Under the pieces are notes generated by a model. It did not search any database. It saw nothing but the letters and a program-made list of their open reading frames with translations, and was not told the origin of the DNA. A stretch of DNA of 64,000 bases from Neobacillus bataviensis (GTDB lineage Bacteria; Bacillota; Bacilli; Bacillales_B; DSM-18226). The stretch lies in the NCBI RefSeq assembly GCF_019969725.1, contig NZ_JAHXYW010000001.1:310001-374000 (forward strand), given 5' to 3'. The number at the start of each line of letters is the position of its first letter. Positions within the stretch are counted from its first letter, which is position 1. A program made the translations under genes and the position numbers. This document shows, piece by piece, positions 16,645 through 26,052 of the stretch.

Positions 16645-17303
16645 ATCTCGCTTTTATATTTCTTATTATAACGTTTTTCCTTGTAATATTGGAAAAACCA
16701 TATTAACACAGCCAGCCAAAATCCACTGGCAAAATAACCCCCGATTACATCACTTGGATAATGTACCCCTAAATAAATGCGGCTTATACCGATTGAAAGG
16801 ATCATCACAATACTAAAGATAATCAAAATACTTCTTCCCCATTTACTTGGAATATGCCGCCAAAGTAAAAAGGTGATGATTCCATAAACCGTAAAAGCAC
16901 TCATCGCATGGCCGCTTGGAAAACTGTATCCCTCAATCTCAATCAAACGATGCAAATCCGGTCTGACCCGCTGAAATAAATTCTTTAAAATCCCATTAAT
17001 ACAGGCGGAACCAAGGATAGCTGTAATAAATAAAATAAGTTCAATTCGATGATGCAGTACTTTATAAAGGAAAAACATAAGCACCAGACTTAGAATGATA
17101 ACAAAGGATGCTGAACCAATAAACGTAAACGTCTTCATGACACTTGTTAATCCAGGGGATTCTTGATCTTGAATCATCTGGATCACCACTCGGTCAAACA
17201 TGATTATTTTCTGGTCGCTGATTAATAAGGAGATGAAGCTAAAGCCTATTATACATACAAAGCTTACAATAAAAGCCATCATCAAATAGGCCCTTAAAAA
17301 CAT
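16641..17303 (-). CDS. PAP2-family membrane phosphatase
   Basis: A 220-residue integral membrane protein with all three PAP2 motifs: K-x6-RP (KNLFQRVRP, near 108), PSGH (near 128) and SR-x5-H (SRIYLGVHYPSD, near 176). Such enzymes dephosphorylate phosphatidic acid, phosphatidylglycerophosphate or undecaprenyl pyrophosphate. The start at 17303 follows GGAGGG. Its coupling to pssA points to phospholipid metabolism, but the substrate remains inference. Confidence 0.9.
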   Translation of the reverse strand: MFLRAYLMMAFIVSFVCIIGFSFISLLISDQKIIMFDRVVIQMIQDQESPGLTSVMKTFTFIGSASFVIILSLVLMFFLYKVLHHRIELILFITAILGSACINGILKNLFQRVRPDLHRLIEIEGYSFPSGHAMSAFTVYGIITFLLWRHIPSKWGRSILIIFSIVMILSIGISRIYLGVHYPSDVIGGYFASGFWLAVLIWFFQYYKEKRYNKKYKSEI

Positions 17304-17359
17304 AAAAATTTCCCTCCACCTTAGTATATTTTCACCTTAACAGAAAAAGAAGAAAATGT

Positions 17360-17394
17360 AAAAAAGCAATTCCCCGCCAAAGAGGAATTGCTTT
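17360..17394 (-). terminator. Intrinsic terminator of the TerC-family gene
   Basis: Minus strand AAAGCAATTCC-loop-GGAATTGCTTT followed by TTTACATT. It lies seven bases past the stop at 17401. Confidence 0.85.
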
Positions 17395-17400
17395 CACTCA

Positions 17401-18183
17401 TTATGAAACCTTTGGTTCTTTTTTCAGCGGATTGGATTCCTTGTTTTTCGAGAAAAACCATCCTGCTGCTGCAATACCAGCTAATACAACATAAAAGCTA
17501 ATCTTCCAAGCAGTTGAATGGACAAAATCTTCATTTAAAATAGCAAGCTCTGGATGTGAAAGTGTATAAACGGCAAGCTTTACACCCACCCAGCCGACAA
17601 TTGTAAAAGCAGCAATTTCAAGACCTGGCCTTTTTTCTAATAGCTTCACAAACTGATTTGCGGCAAAGCGCATAATGATAAGTCCGATAATTCCTCCGGC
17701 AAATATAACCAGGAATTTTCCTCCATCAAGTCCGCCTATTGCTGGAAGCGGTGTATCTGGAAGAACAACGGCCATCGCTACCGCTGCAAGAATCGAATCA
17801 ACGGCGAAGGCAATATCCGCTAATTCCACCAAAAGGACTGTTCTCCAAAAGCCCCCGCCCTTTCGAATCTTACCATCCTTTTCATTCTCTTTCTTTTTTA
17901 AAACCTTGCGGAAAATATGATTACCAGCCATAAACAATAAATAAAGGGCACCGATTGCTTGAACCTGCCACACATCGACTAAGAAAGAAATCGCAAATAA
18001 TGAAGCAAAGCGGAACACAAACGCTCCTGCTAATCCGTAAAATAATGCTTTCTTCCTTTTCTCTTCAGGCAAGTGCTTTACCATAATCGCCAAAACCAAG
18101 GCATTGTCGGCAGCCAAGAGTCCCTCTAATGCAACCAAAATCAATAATACCCATCCATACTCCAGTAAAAGAGTTAAATCCAT
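17401..18183 (-). CDS. TerC-family membrane protein (YkoY/YceF-type manganese exporter)
   Basis: About 260 residues with seven to eight membrane helices. The two acidic TerC motifs are visible: LEGLLAADNALVLA (near 18-31) and ELADIAFAVDSILA (near 120-133). The ATG at 18183 is chosen over 18282 because GGAGG lies upstream and the earlier region is riboswitch leader. TerC proteins of this branch help load manganese onto exported enzymes or export Mn2+; control by the adjacent yybP-ykoY riboswitch fits that. The C-terminus is Lys/Glu-rich and cytoplasmic. Confidence 0.9.
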   Translation of the reverse strand: MDLTLLLEYGWVLLILVALEGLLAADNALVLAIMVKHLPEEKRKKALFYGLAGAFVFRFASLFAISFLVDVWQVQAIGALYLLFMAGNHIFRKVLKKKENEKDGKIRKGGGFWRTVLLVELADIAFAVDSILAAVAMAVVLPDTPLPAIGGLDGGKFLVIFAGGIIGLIIMRFAANQFVKLLEKRPGLEIAAFTIVGWVGVKLAVYTLSHPELAILNEDFVHSTAWKISFYVVLAGIAAAGWFFSKNKESNPLKKEPKVS

Positions 18184-18242
18184 GAAAAATTCCTCCCTAA
18201 AAGTTAGATTTTTTTCAAAATACTCCTTATGCCATAAAAATA

Positions 18243-18268
18243 GGCCTTTACTGTATACAGTAAAGGCC
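18243..18268 (-). other. Second perfect palindrome downstream of the Mn2+ riboswitch
   Basis: GGCCTTTACTGTA pairs with TACAGTAAAGGCC, a 26-base perfect palindrome followed on the minus strand by TATTTTTATGG. It repeats the CCTTTAC/GTAAAGG core of the riboswitch terminator 20 bases upstream. It may be a second terminator or a leftover duplicate. Confidence 0.6.
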
Positions 18269-18284
18269 ATGTAAAAAAGCATAC

Positions 18285-18398
18285 AAAAAGACCTTTACAG
18301 TAAAGTAAAGGTCTTGCTAACAACGTAAATGTTGCCAATAAAGCCGGAGAATGAAATTCTCGAAATGACGACTTTATTGTAGCAGCTACTCCCCTTTA
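18285..18398 (-). promoter_or_regulatory. yybP-ykoY (manganese) riboswitch with terminator
   Basis: The minus strand begins AAAGGGGAGTAGCTGC and ends GTTAGCAAGACCTTT, the two conserved edges of the yybP-ykoY aptamer. Internal pairing elements (GAGAATTTCATTCTC, CAACATTTACGTTG) lie between them. The terminator AAGACCTTTAC...GTAAAGGTCTT (18289-18315) with a T tract follows. Mn2+ binding is expected to disrupt the terminator and raise expression of the TerC gene. Confidence 0.9.
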
Positions 18399-18526
18399 AA
18401 AAGGAAATATTTAATTACTATTAATATATGATATTTTATTCGAGATGTCAATTTAAAAATAAGACTTCGAAGTTCCTCATAAGTTGATATAACTTCTTTA
18501 AACACAAGAGTTCGTGAAATCATAAA

Positions 18527-20059
18527 TTAAAATCCATATACCTCAGCATATTTTTTCTCCAGATACTCGACAAGGTAGTCTGCGTTTAATTCCTCACCCG
18601 TCACCTTTACGATTAATTCATTTGGGGTGTAAAGCTTGCCGTACTGATGGATATTTTCTTTTAACCATTCTTGAATCTCGTCGAATCTGCCATTTTCTAT
18701 ATGGGAATAAAAATCAGGCAGGTCTTTTTGAATCGTACGAAGAATTTGTGCTGCATAAAGGTTGCCTAAAGAATAGGAAGGAAAATAACCGATACCGCCA
18801 AAGGACCAGTGAACATCCTGAAGCACGCCTAGTGTATCCGTACTTGGAGTAACCCCAAGGTAATCCTGCATTTTTTGGTTCCAAATTACAGGCAAGTCTT
18901 TTGCCTCAATCTCTCCGGCAATCAACGCTTTTTCAATTTCATAGCGCAGCATAATATGAAGATTATAAGTTAATTCATCTGCTTCCACACGAATAAAGGA
19001 CGGCTCAACCGTATTCACAGCCCGGTAAAATTCATCAACGGAAACATTCTTCAGCTGGGCTGGAAATTGCTCCTGCAGTTTAGGGAAAAAGAACTTCCAA
19101 AATTCTTTGCTGCGGCCGACCATATTTTCTAAAAATCTTGATTGCGATTCATGAATGCCAAACGATGCTCCGCTTTGAAGGATGGATGCTTCAAATTCAG
19201 GATTAACATGCTGCTCGTAAATTCCGTGGCCGGCTTCATGAATAGTACCGAACAGGGCTGAGCGGACATTTTTTTCTAAATAGCGAGTCGTTAATCGGAC
19301 ATCCCCTGTATTCACGGTTTGAGCAAATGGATGTACAGTTTCGTCTAGGCGGCCGGCATCAAGATCAAACCCAATGATTGGCAGGATATAACGATTAAAG
19401 GCTTTCTGTTTTTCAATTTCAAATGACTGCTGAAAAATTTCAGCCATAGTCCGTTTTCCATTCCCTCTAATACGCTCTAAGAGTTTAACACTTGATTCTC
19501 TTAACTTAGCAAACAATGGATCTAGTCTTTTTACTGTTAAACCTGGTTCAAACTCATCTAATAAAGCATCGTATGGATGCTCCTCATAGCCGTATATTTC
19601 AGCAAACTTACGTTTATAGTCTACAATTTTTTCCAAGTAAGGGAGGAACCGTGCAAAATCATTGTTCGCTCTTGCTTCCTCCCAGGCATCATTAGCCTGT
19701 GCCGTTAGGATGCTGTATTCCTGAAAAAGATCGGCAGGAATACTCTTTGATTTTTGATAATATGCTTTGTATTCGCGAATCTTTGCTTTCGTATTATTGT
19801 CTAATTCCTTTGCGTTCTCCGTTTTTGATAAGGTATCCAGCAGTACACCCATTTCACTTGATACCATTAGCTTAAACACTTCAGTTCTAAGAGTACCGGT
19901 TGCTTTGGCGAAAATCGCTCTGCCTTTTTTCGGCGCCATGACCTTTTGGTCCCAATCAGTCAGCCCTATGATACTTGAAAAATGGGTGATTTTTTCATCT
20001 AGTGCTGTAAATTGTTCTAATGCCTTCTGTAAAACTGGATCAATTACTTTCTGTTCCAT
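18527..20059 (-). CDS. M32-family metallocarboxypeptidase (YpwA/Taq-type)
   Basis: A 510-residue cytoplasmic zinc carboxypeptidase, the usual length of the Taq carboxypeptidase family. The zinc motif HEAGH lies in GTIHEAGHGIYEQ (near 260), with the downstream HESQSRFLEN and the DXRXT-type segment (GDVRLTTRYL, near 240), all M32 hallmarks. It releases C-terminal amino acids from peptides. GGGGG precedes the ATG at 20059. It is a single gene, divergent from the PBP. Confidence 0.93.
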   Translation of the reverse strand: MEQKVIDPVLQKALEQFTALDEKITHFSSIIGLTDWDQKVMAPKKGRAIFAKATGTLRTEVFKLMVSSEMGVLLDTLSKTENAKELDNNTKAKIREYKAYYQKSKSIPADLFQEYSILTAQANDAWEEARANNDFARFLPYLEKIVDYKRKFAEIYGYEEHPYDALLDEFEPGLTVKRLDPLFAKLRESSVKLLERIRGNGKRTMAEIFQQSFEIEKQKAFNRYILPIIGFDLDAGRLDETVHPFAQTVNTGDVRLTTRYLEKNVRSALFGTIHEAGHGIYEQHVNPEFEASILQSGASFGIHESQSRFLENMVGRSKEFWKFFFPKLQEQFPAQLKNVSVDEFYRAVNTVEPSFIRVEADELTYNLHIMLRYEIEKALIAGEIEAKDLPVIWNQKMQDYLGVTPSTDTLGVLQDVHWSFGGIGYFPSYSLGNLYAAQILRTIQKDLPDFYSHIENGRFDEIQEWLKENIHQYGKLYTPNELIVKVTGEELNADYLVEYLEKKYAEVYGF

Positions 20060-20252
20060 ATGTAGAAGACCCCCTATTTTCTGTTTTTTATGGGAATGGT
20101 GATGAACATTACCAATTCAAATTCATTATAAATTAAAAATTCTAATAAGGGAAAAAATTAGAAAATCTTTTGGTTGACAAAAAAATCAGTTCAAAAAAAT
20201 TCTGTCGACTCCTGCATTCTTATCCCCTAATTATTAGATAGATAGGAAATAC

Positions 20253-20282
20253 TTTACATAAATTTGATATGGAACGTAAAAT
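20253..20282 (+). promoter_or_regulatory. Putative SigA promoter of the PBP gene
   Basis: TTTACA, an 18-base spacer, and TAAAAT, predicting a start near 20289, about 40 bases before the TTG start codon. Confidence 0.45.
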
Positions 20283-20329
20283 AATAATATCGTAAGATGT
20301 TTACTGGCTGGTAAAGGATGTGCGAACCT

Positions 20330-22393
20330 TTGGAAAAGCAAAAAAAGAAAAAATCTCATTTTCCCTTTCGGTTAAATATATTGTTTTTTAGCGTATTTCT
20401 TCTATTTTCTATCCTTATTTTACGACTTGGCTTTGTACAGATCGTCTATGGGGAAAATTTTAAAAGAGATTTAGAAAGAAAAGAGGATATAACGGTTAGT
20501 AATCCGGTCCCAAGAGGAAAAATGTATGACCGGGATTTTAAAGTTATTGTTGATAACATTCCAAAAAACGCCATAACTTTCACCAATGAAGGGTTCAGTC
20601 AAAATGAAATGATTGAAACAGCTGAAAAACTAGCTAAACTTATTGAGAAGAAAACAGATAAGGTGACAGACCGTGATCAACGGGATTTTTGGATTTTGAA
20701 GAATCCAAAGCTCGGCGAAGCCAAAATTACCAAAAATGAAAAAAATTTATATGAAGCCAAAAAACTAACCGATCGGGATTTATATAAGTTAAAGCGGGAT
20801 CGAATAACTCCTCAGGAATTGAAAGAAATCGATCAGGACCTGGAAGTACTCGCCCTTTATAGAGAATTTATCAGCGGGTATAAATACACACCGCAAATTA
20901 TTAAAAATGAAAGCGTTACAGAGCAGGAAATTGCGGCCGTAAGCGAAAATCTTCAATCCCTTCCTGGTGTTGACACCACAACAGATTGGGACCGGACCTA
21001 CTTGTTCGAAAATACATTAAGATCCGTGCTTGGAAAGGTAACAAAGTCGGATGAAGGCCTGCCCGCTGACAGATTGGATTATTATTTAGCAAAGGGTTAC
21101 AGCCGAAATGACCGGATTGGGAAAAGCCAACTGGAAATGCAATACGAGGATATTCTTCATGGCTACAAGTCAAGAGTCAAAAATGTAACCGATAAAACAG
21201 GAAATGTGATTGAAACCAAAACAATCACAAACGGCAAAAAAGGAAATGACCTTGTCCTTACCATTGATATGGATCTTCAAATGTCGGTTGATAAAATTAT
21301 TGAAGAAGAGCTTTGGGCAGCAAAACAATTTCCTGGAACCAGTCTGACCGACCGTGCTTATGTGGTGTTAATGGATCCTAGAAACGGCGAAGTCTTGGCC
21401 ATGTCAGGAAAAAAAATAGAAAGAAATAGGGAAACTGGCAGAGTAGAAATGGTAGATGATGCTCTGGGAACATTTACGACCACCTATAATGTAGGTTCTG
21501 CTGTGAAGGGAGCCACCGTCTTAACAGGGTATAAAACAGGGGCCATTTCTCCCGGTACCATTTTTGACGATGCCGGGCTGAAAATCCAAGCCACCCCCTT
21601 GAAAAAATCTTATACCTACCTTGGGAAACTGAACGAAATCAATGCCTTAAAAAAATCCTCCAACGTTTATATGTTCCATACAGCCATCAGAATTGGTAAC
21701 GGACATTATGAATATGATAAACCTTTGAAAATTGATAATACCGCCTTTGATACTATCAGAAATTCATTTGCATCATTTGGTCTTGGTACAAGAACCGGAA
21801 TTGATTTACCGAATGAACAAACGGGAGTTAAAGGTCAAAGCAAACTCCCTGGATATTTACTCGACCTCGTTATTGGTCAATATGATACTTACTCTGCAAT
21901 GCAATTGGCCCAGTATGTTTCGACGATAGCAAATGGCGGCTACCGAATGCAGCCATATGTGGTCAAGCAAATTCGCGAACCGATTGAAGGGTCCAATGAA
22001 CCTGGTGCAGTTGTAAAAGATATTCATCCAACGGTCCTAAATACGATTGATGCGAAAAAAATGTGGATGAACCGTGTACAAACAGGTTTTAGAAAGGTCA
22101 TGCAGGAGCCGGGCGGTACAGCCTATAAATTTTTCAGCGGTGTTACCTATGCTCCAGCAGGTAAAACCGGGACTGCAGAAGCCTTCTATGACGGACCGCT
22201 TCGCAGTCGTTTTGGGAAAGAACCGCCTCCTGTCATGAATCTTAGTTTAGTCAGTTATGCACCGAGTACAAATCCCGAAGTAGCCATGGCAGTGTTGGTT
22301 CCATGGGCTTATGCCGGTAAAGAGGATAACAGAGCAAACCTGAAGATCGGCCGCCGCGTATTGGATATGTATTTTCAAATGAAAAAGAAATAG
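20330..22393 (+). CDS. Class B penicillin-binding protein (PbpA/PbpH type, PBP2 family)
   Basis: A 687-residue transpeptidase. The N-terminal basic stretch and one membrane anchor (about 12-34) are followed by a long pedestal domain and the transpeptidase domain with S390-A-V-K, S443-S-N and K612-T-G. It cross-links peptidoglycan for cell-wall elongation or spore outgrowth. A TTG at 20330 is chosen because AAAGGA lies eight to nine bases upstream; the in-frame ATG at 20318 overlaps that site. The variable insert around residues 60-200 is charged and helical. It is a single gene with a terminator overlapping its 3' end. Confidence 0.93.
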   Translation: MEKQKKKKSHFPFRLNILFFSVFLLFSILILRLGFVQIVYGENFKRDLERKEDITVSNPVPRGKMYDRDFKVIVDNIPKNAITFTNEGFSQNEMIETAEKLAKLIEKKTDKVTDRDQRDFWILKNPKLGEAKITKNEKNLYEAKKLTDRDLYKLKRDRITPQELKEIDQDLEVLALYREFISGYKYTPQIIKNESVTEQEIAAVSENLQSLPGVDTTTDWDRTYLFENTLRSVLGKVTKSDEGLPADRLDYYLAKGYSRNDRIGKSQLEMQYEDILHGYKSRVKNVTDKTGNVIETKTITNGKKGNDLVLTIDMDLQMSVDKIIEEELWAAKQFPGTSLTDRAYVVLMDPRNGEVLAMSGKKIERNRETGRVEMVDDALGTFTTTYNVGSAVKGATVLTGYKTGAISPGTIFDDAGLKIQATPLKKSYTYLGKLNEINALKKSSNVYMFHTAIRIGNGHYEYDKPLKIDNTAFDTIRNSFASFGLGTRTGIDLPNEQTGVKGQSKLPGYLLDLVIGQYDTYSAMQLAQYVSTIANGGYRMQPYVVKQIREPIEGSNEPGAVVKDIHPTVLNTIDAKKMWMNRVQTGFRKVMQEPGGTAYKFFSGVTYAPAGKTGTAEAFYDGPLRSRFGKEPPPVMNLSLVSYAPSTNPEVAMAVLVPWAYAGKEDNRANLKIGRRVLDMYFQMKKK

Positions 22394-22422
22394 GATGCTT
22401 CAAGGGCACCCTATTTCTTTTT
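22382..22422. terminator. Bidirectional terminator shared by the PBP gene and the 2Fe-2S subunit gene
   Basis: AAAAAGAAATAGG (22382-22394) pairs with CCTATTTCTTTTT (22410-22422). It overlaps the last codons of both convergent genes. Confidence 0.85.
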
Positions 22423-22866
22423 TAACACTGATTTAACTGCCCGCTCAATTTCAGCATATCCGGTACAGCGGCAAATATTTGATTCGAGCCATTCCTTTAT
22501 CGTCTCGTCATCGGCATCTGGATGCTGCTCAATTAACGAGTGGCAATTCATAATAAAACCAGGTGTACAGTAGCCGCATTGAAATGCAAAATTTTCGACA
22601 AATGCCTGTTGAATCGGTGCATTTTGCAATCCTTCGATGGTCGTTACCTTTTTTCCGATTGCTTCCACGGCCAGCATTAAACATGATTTCATTGGCCAAC
22701 CATCTAGGTTCACCGTACATGCACCGCAATCACCATTTAAACACCCAGGCTTTGATCCTGTGAGTCCAAGCTTCCCGCGCAAGGCATATAAAAGGGTATC
22801 AGCTGACCTGACAGTGACAACTCGATTATTGCCGTTAATGTTTAATGTGATAGTATGGAATTTCAA
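22411..22866 (-). CDS. Molybdenum hydroxylase 2Fe-2S subunit (CoxS/XdhE/PucE-like)
   Basis: A 151-residue small subunit with two clusters: the plant-type ferredoxin motif C-x4-C-x2-C (GCLNGDCGACTVNLDG, near 42-57) plus a later Cys, and the four-helix domain with CGYC (near 97) and CRC(TGY) (near 132). It passes electrons from the molybdenum site to FAD. The start is a TTG preceded by AGGTGAG. It is the last gene of the five-gene cluster, 38 bases after the FAD subunit gene. Confidence 0.93.
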   Translation of the reverse strand: MKFHTITLNINGNNRVVTVRSADTLLYALRGKLGLTGSKPGCLNGDCGACTVNLDGWPMKSCLMLAVEAIGKKVTTIEGLQNAPIQQAFVENFAFQCGYCTPGFIMNCHSLIEQHPDADDETIKEWLESNICRCTGYAEIERAVKSVLKKK

Positions 22867-22903
22867 ATTTCACTCACCTGCCTTCAACGAAACTATCAAA
22901 CTC

Positions 22904-23734
22904 TTACCTCTCAAGCCCCGCCAATACATCATAAAACAAATTCTGTAAAACAAATAAACGATATTCTGCAGACCCTTCAACATCATCTAATATTGGATCT
23001 GGTACGACCTCAAGGGCCCCTTCCACTCTCGCTGCAAGCGACAGTCCTGTATTGTTTAATACAGACTCAACTTCCTTGCTTCGAAATGGAAATGGACATA
23101 ATCCACTGATGGCAACACGTATTTCCTGGCCCGTTTTCAAAGCCGCAATCGTTATCAGGGGGTAGCCTGTATCCCATTGCTGGCGGTGTTTTATACTAAT
23201 AAACGGTGCTGTTATAAACTGGCTGTCGGTTGCTAATTGGACTAAAAATTCGCCTCTTTTCAGTCTTAGCTGCTCATGAAAGATTTCATTAATGGGAATC
23301 ACCTTTTTACCCTCAGGTCCAATAATTAATACTTGACTGTCAGCAAGCAAAAAGGGTAAAACAGCCTCTCTGTAAAAAATTTGCGCACAAATATTTCCGC
23401 CTAATGTTATTTTCACGCGAGCGGTATGATCGGCGATTTCACTGGCTGTCTTCGTTAATAATGGGAAAAGGTTAGCTTCTTCAATTTTTGTCAGAGAAAG
23501 CGTGCTCCCTAGTATTAAATGATCCCCGCTTACCTTCATTACCTTAGACTCAGCAATATCCTTAATGTCTATGACCGCATCAGTATAAGCCAAATCGATT
23601 CTTCCGAGTGTAATTAATTCCGTTCCACCAGAAAAAAACATCGGCTGATTGCCCTGTTGGTCTAAATACTGAAATAAATCAACAGCTTCTTTCAGTGTTT
23701 GAGGCTTATAATAATCAAAGTCAAATGGAAGCAT
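22904..23734 (-). CDS. Molybdenum hydroxylase FAD-binding subunit (CoxM/PucC-like)
   Basis: A 276-residue FAD subunit. The family's FAD-pyrophosphate loop is recognisable as FSGGTEL near residue 39, and the second segment as TLGGNICAQ, the usual (S/T)-(I/L)-G-G-N-(I/L) motif. The ATG at 23734 overlaps the stop of the large-subunit gene by one base (TAATG), so the two are translationally coupled; GAAGGGGG precedes it. An earlier in-frame ATG at 23761 lies inside the neighbouring gene. Confidence 0.9.
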   Translation of the reverse strand: MLPFDFDYYKPQTLKEAVDLFQYLDQQGNQPMFFSGGTELITLGRIDLAYTDAVIDIKDIAESKVMKVSGDHLILGSTLSLTKIEEANLFPLLTKTASEIADHTARVKITLGGNICAQIFYREAVLPFLLADSQVLIIGPEGKKVIPINEIFHEQLRLKRGEFLVQLATDSQFITAPFISIKHRQQWDTGYPLITIAALKTGQEIRVAISGLCPFPFRSKEVESVLNNTGLSLAARVEGALEVVPDPILDDVEGSAEYRLFVLQNLFYDVLAGLER

Positions 23735-26052
23735 TACTTTGCCCCCTTCTTTGCCTTCCAAATTAACTCCGGAATCAAAGGCAAATGATTTAGGGATACC
23801 CCTGCTGCAACTGACAGGGCATTTCCAAGCGCTCCCGGCATTCCCATTAACCCGAACTCTCCCACTCCCCGGGCTCCATATGGTGAATCGAGCTGTGGAG
23901 TTTCAACAAATCCAACCAAGTATTCAGGATTTTCACCATATCTAAGCGGCCGATAGGTTCGAAGCTGTGGATTTAATACCCTGCCGAGCTCATCGAAATA
24001 AAAAGTCTCACGGCCGGCGAAGGCGATACCCATACTCATCGCGCCCATGACCTGTCCTAATGCCGCTTTTTCATTCAAGACCTTCCCAATATCGACAACG
24101 GTACATGCTTTAACAACGCGGTACGTGTAATCGCGCCGGTCAAATTCAACTTCCACTCCATAAGCAGCAACTGACCACTCCGGGCCTGGCTTGCCGGCAC
24201 CTGTTTCGGGATCTAAATGCGTTAAATGCCTTAAAATATATTTCCCCCTGCCAATGATTTGTCCTCCAATTGCGTTTCCGTTAGGATAGGTATAGCCATA
24301 ACCCACTTCTTTAAAATGGAGTCCAATGGCAGGATCATCCCTTAAAAACACCCTGCTATCGGCAACTTCCAGGTCTTCTTTGGGAGCCCTTAATGCACAT
24401 GAGGCTACTTCTTTTAATTGATTAATAACATCGTCAGCCGCATTTAGCACCGCTCTCCCCGACATAAAGGTTCCTCTGCTGGCTACTGTTTTAAAATGCT
24501 CTGGCATCGTTTGTGTATCCACTTCCATTCGAACATGAATCTTATCAACATCCATTTTCAAACGTTCAGCCAATATTTGGGCGAGAACGGTTTTGGTTCC
24601 TGTTCCAATTTCAATTACGCCTGTCATCAAATTTAGGCTGCCATCTTTATTAAAGGTGATAATGGCGCCTGAAGGAGCATTCGTGTCAATTGTTGACGTC
24701 TTCCAGCTGCAGCTAACTCCTTTAACCCTTATAAACCTTTCGTTTATTTCTTTTATGGGTCCTTCATCCCAATTGAATATTTCCCTGACCTTTTCGATAC
24801 ATTTTGGCAAATTCCCAAGGTTACTTTTATTTAATCTTACCCTTGTGGGTGTGGTATTTCCTGGTCTAATAGCATTGATATACCTTAATTCAAGCGGATC
24901 CATATTTAATTTTTGCGCAAGCAGATCCATTGTTCTTTCAATTACGAAGGAAAGTTCCGAGTGACTGAAACCTCTGAAGGGTGAGGCATAGGGATGATTC
25001 GTATACATGCAGTATGAGTCGCACCAAACATTTTCAATATTGTAGGGACCTGTACAATCAACCGCTCCAGACCTCGTCACATCGATTGCTTTATCCGAGT
25101 AGGCACCGCCATCCCATAAATACTGAATTTCCGTTGCCATGATTTTCCCATCCCGCTTTGCCCCAAACTTAACCGTCGCATCCAAGCCAATATGGCATGG
25201 GGAGGTAATAATATCTTCTTCTCGTGTGTTGAAAATTTTTACAGGCTTGCCACCGACCTCTTTCGAAGCTAAATATGCAAGAATCTCAAGCTGTACTGGT
25301 GCTTTTCCACCATATGCTCCGCCAACAAAAGGAGTATGAACAATTATTTTCCCAAGATCCTCGCCAAAGTAATCGGAGATTAACCTTTTAACCATAAACG
25401 GTGCTTGAGAAGAGGTCATAATGATAATATTACCATCCGGCATAATCTCTGCAGTGGCGCACCTTGTTTCCATTGCTGCATGGTCGGATGGAGCAAACGA
25501 AAAGGTTGCTTCTACTACAGTGTCACTTTCCGACCAGCCTTTTTCCATATTTCCCTTACGGATTTTAATATGGGTAGCAATGTTGGTGTCAGGCACCGGA
25601 TGTGAATCTTCTTCCTTTTTGTATTCACCTAAACGCTCATGGAGAAGCGGAGCATCCTTTTGAAATGCCTGTGTTGGAGAGTTAACAACAGGCAGTAATT
25701 CATATTGGACCTTTATTAGATCGCCAGCTGTTTTGGCTTGTTCAGGAGAATCAGCGACGACAAGTGCAACAACTTCCCCGTGGTAACGAACCTTATCAAC
25801 CGCAATCACAGGCCGGTCACGAATCGCTTCCCCTGTTAATGGATAGTGATTTCCGGCGAGAATTGCATGTACACCCGGAACTTTCCAGGCCTCCTCAGTG
25901 TCAATATCGACAATTTTGGCATGACCAAAGGGGCTGATAACCTTATGCCCCGAAAGCATTGAAACTGAATGATAGTCATTTGTATACTTCGCCCTGCCCG
26001 TCACCTTATCAAGTGCTTCTTTTCGAATGACACTTTTGCCTATAACCTCCAA
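23734..26052 (-). CDS. Molybdenum hydroxylase large, molybdopterin-binding subunit (XdhA/CoxL family)
   Basis: About 772 residues. It shows the N-terminal hammerhead domain (GKSVIRKEALDKVTGRAKYTND) and the cofactor-binding regions GGAYGGK, PFRGFSHSE, TGTKT and the catalytic-glutamate motif GARGVGEFG near the C-terminus. CoxL's AYXCSFR selenium-copper loop is absent, so it is not a CO dehydrogenase; the loop differs from classic xanthine dehydrogenase as well. A TTG at 26052 with GGGAGG eight bases upstream is preferred to ATG 26079. The substrate could be a purine or another N-heterocycle. Position 25585-25606 carries a repeat-like palindrome. Confidence 0.9.
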   Translation of the reverse strand: MEVIGKSVIRKEALDKVTGRAKYTNDYHSVSMLSGHKVISPFGHAKIVDIDTEEAWKVPGVHAILAGNHYPLTGEAIRDRPVIAVDKVRYHGEVVALVVADSPEQAKTAGDLIKVQYELLPVVNSPTQAFQKDAPLLHERLGEYKKEEDSHPVPDTNIATHIKIRKGNMEKGWSESDTVVEATFSFAPSDHAAMETRCATAEIMPDGNIIIMTSSQAPFMVKRLISDYFGEDLGKIIVHTPFVGGAYGGKAPVQLEILAYLASKEVGGKPVKIFNTREEDIITSPCHIGLDATVKFGAKRDGKIMATEIQYLWDGGAYSDKAIDVTRSGAVDCTGPYNIENVWCDSYCMYTNHPYASPFRGFSHSELSFVIERTMDLLAQKLNMDPLELRYINAIRPGNTTPTRVRLNKSNLGNLPKCIEKVREIFNWDEGPIKEINERFIRVKGVSCSWKTSTIDTNAPSGAIITFNKDGSLNLMTGVIEIGTGTKTVLAQILAERLKMDVDKIHVRMEVDTQTMPEHFKTVASRGTFMSGRAVLNAADDVINQLKEVASCALRAPKEDLEVADSRVFLRDDPAIGLHFKEVGYGYTYPNGNAIGGQIIGRGKYILRHLTHLDPETGAGKPGPEWSVAAYGVEVEFDRRDYTYRVVKACTVVDIGKVLNEKAALGQVMGAMSMGIAFAGRETFYFDELGRVLNPQLRTYRPLRYGENPEYLVGFVETPQLDSPYGARGVGEFGLMGMPGALGNALSVAAGVSLNHLPLIPELIWKAKKGAK
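25585..25606. repeat. Half copy of the GGTGCCTGACACC palindromic repeat inside a gene
   Basis: GGTGTCAGGCACC is followed two bases later by ATGTGAA, the same order and almost the same spacing as in the hairpin repeat at 15854-15873. It is read in frame in the large-subunit gene as P-V-P-D-T. Confidence 0.6.
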
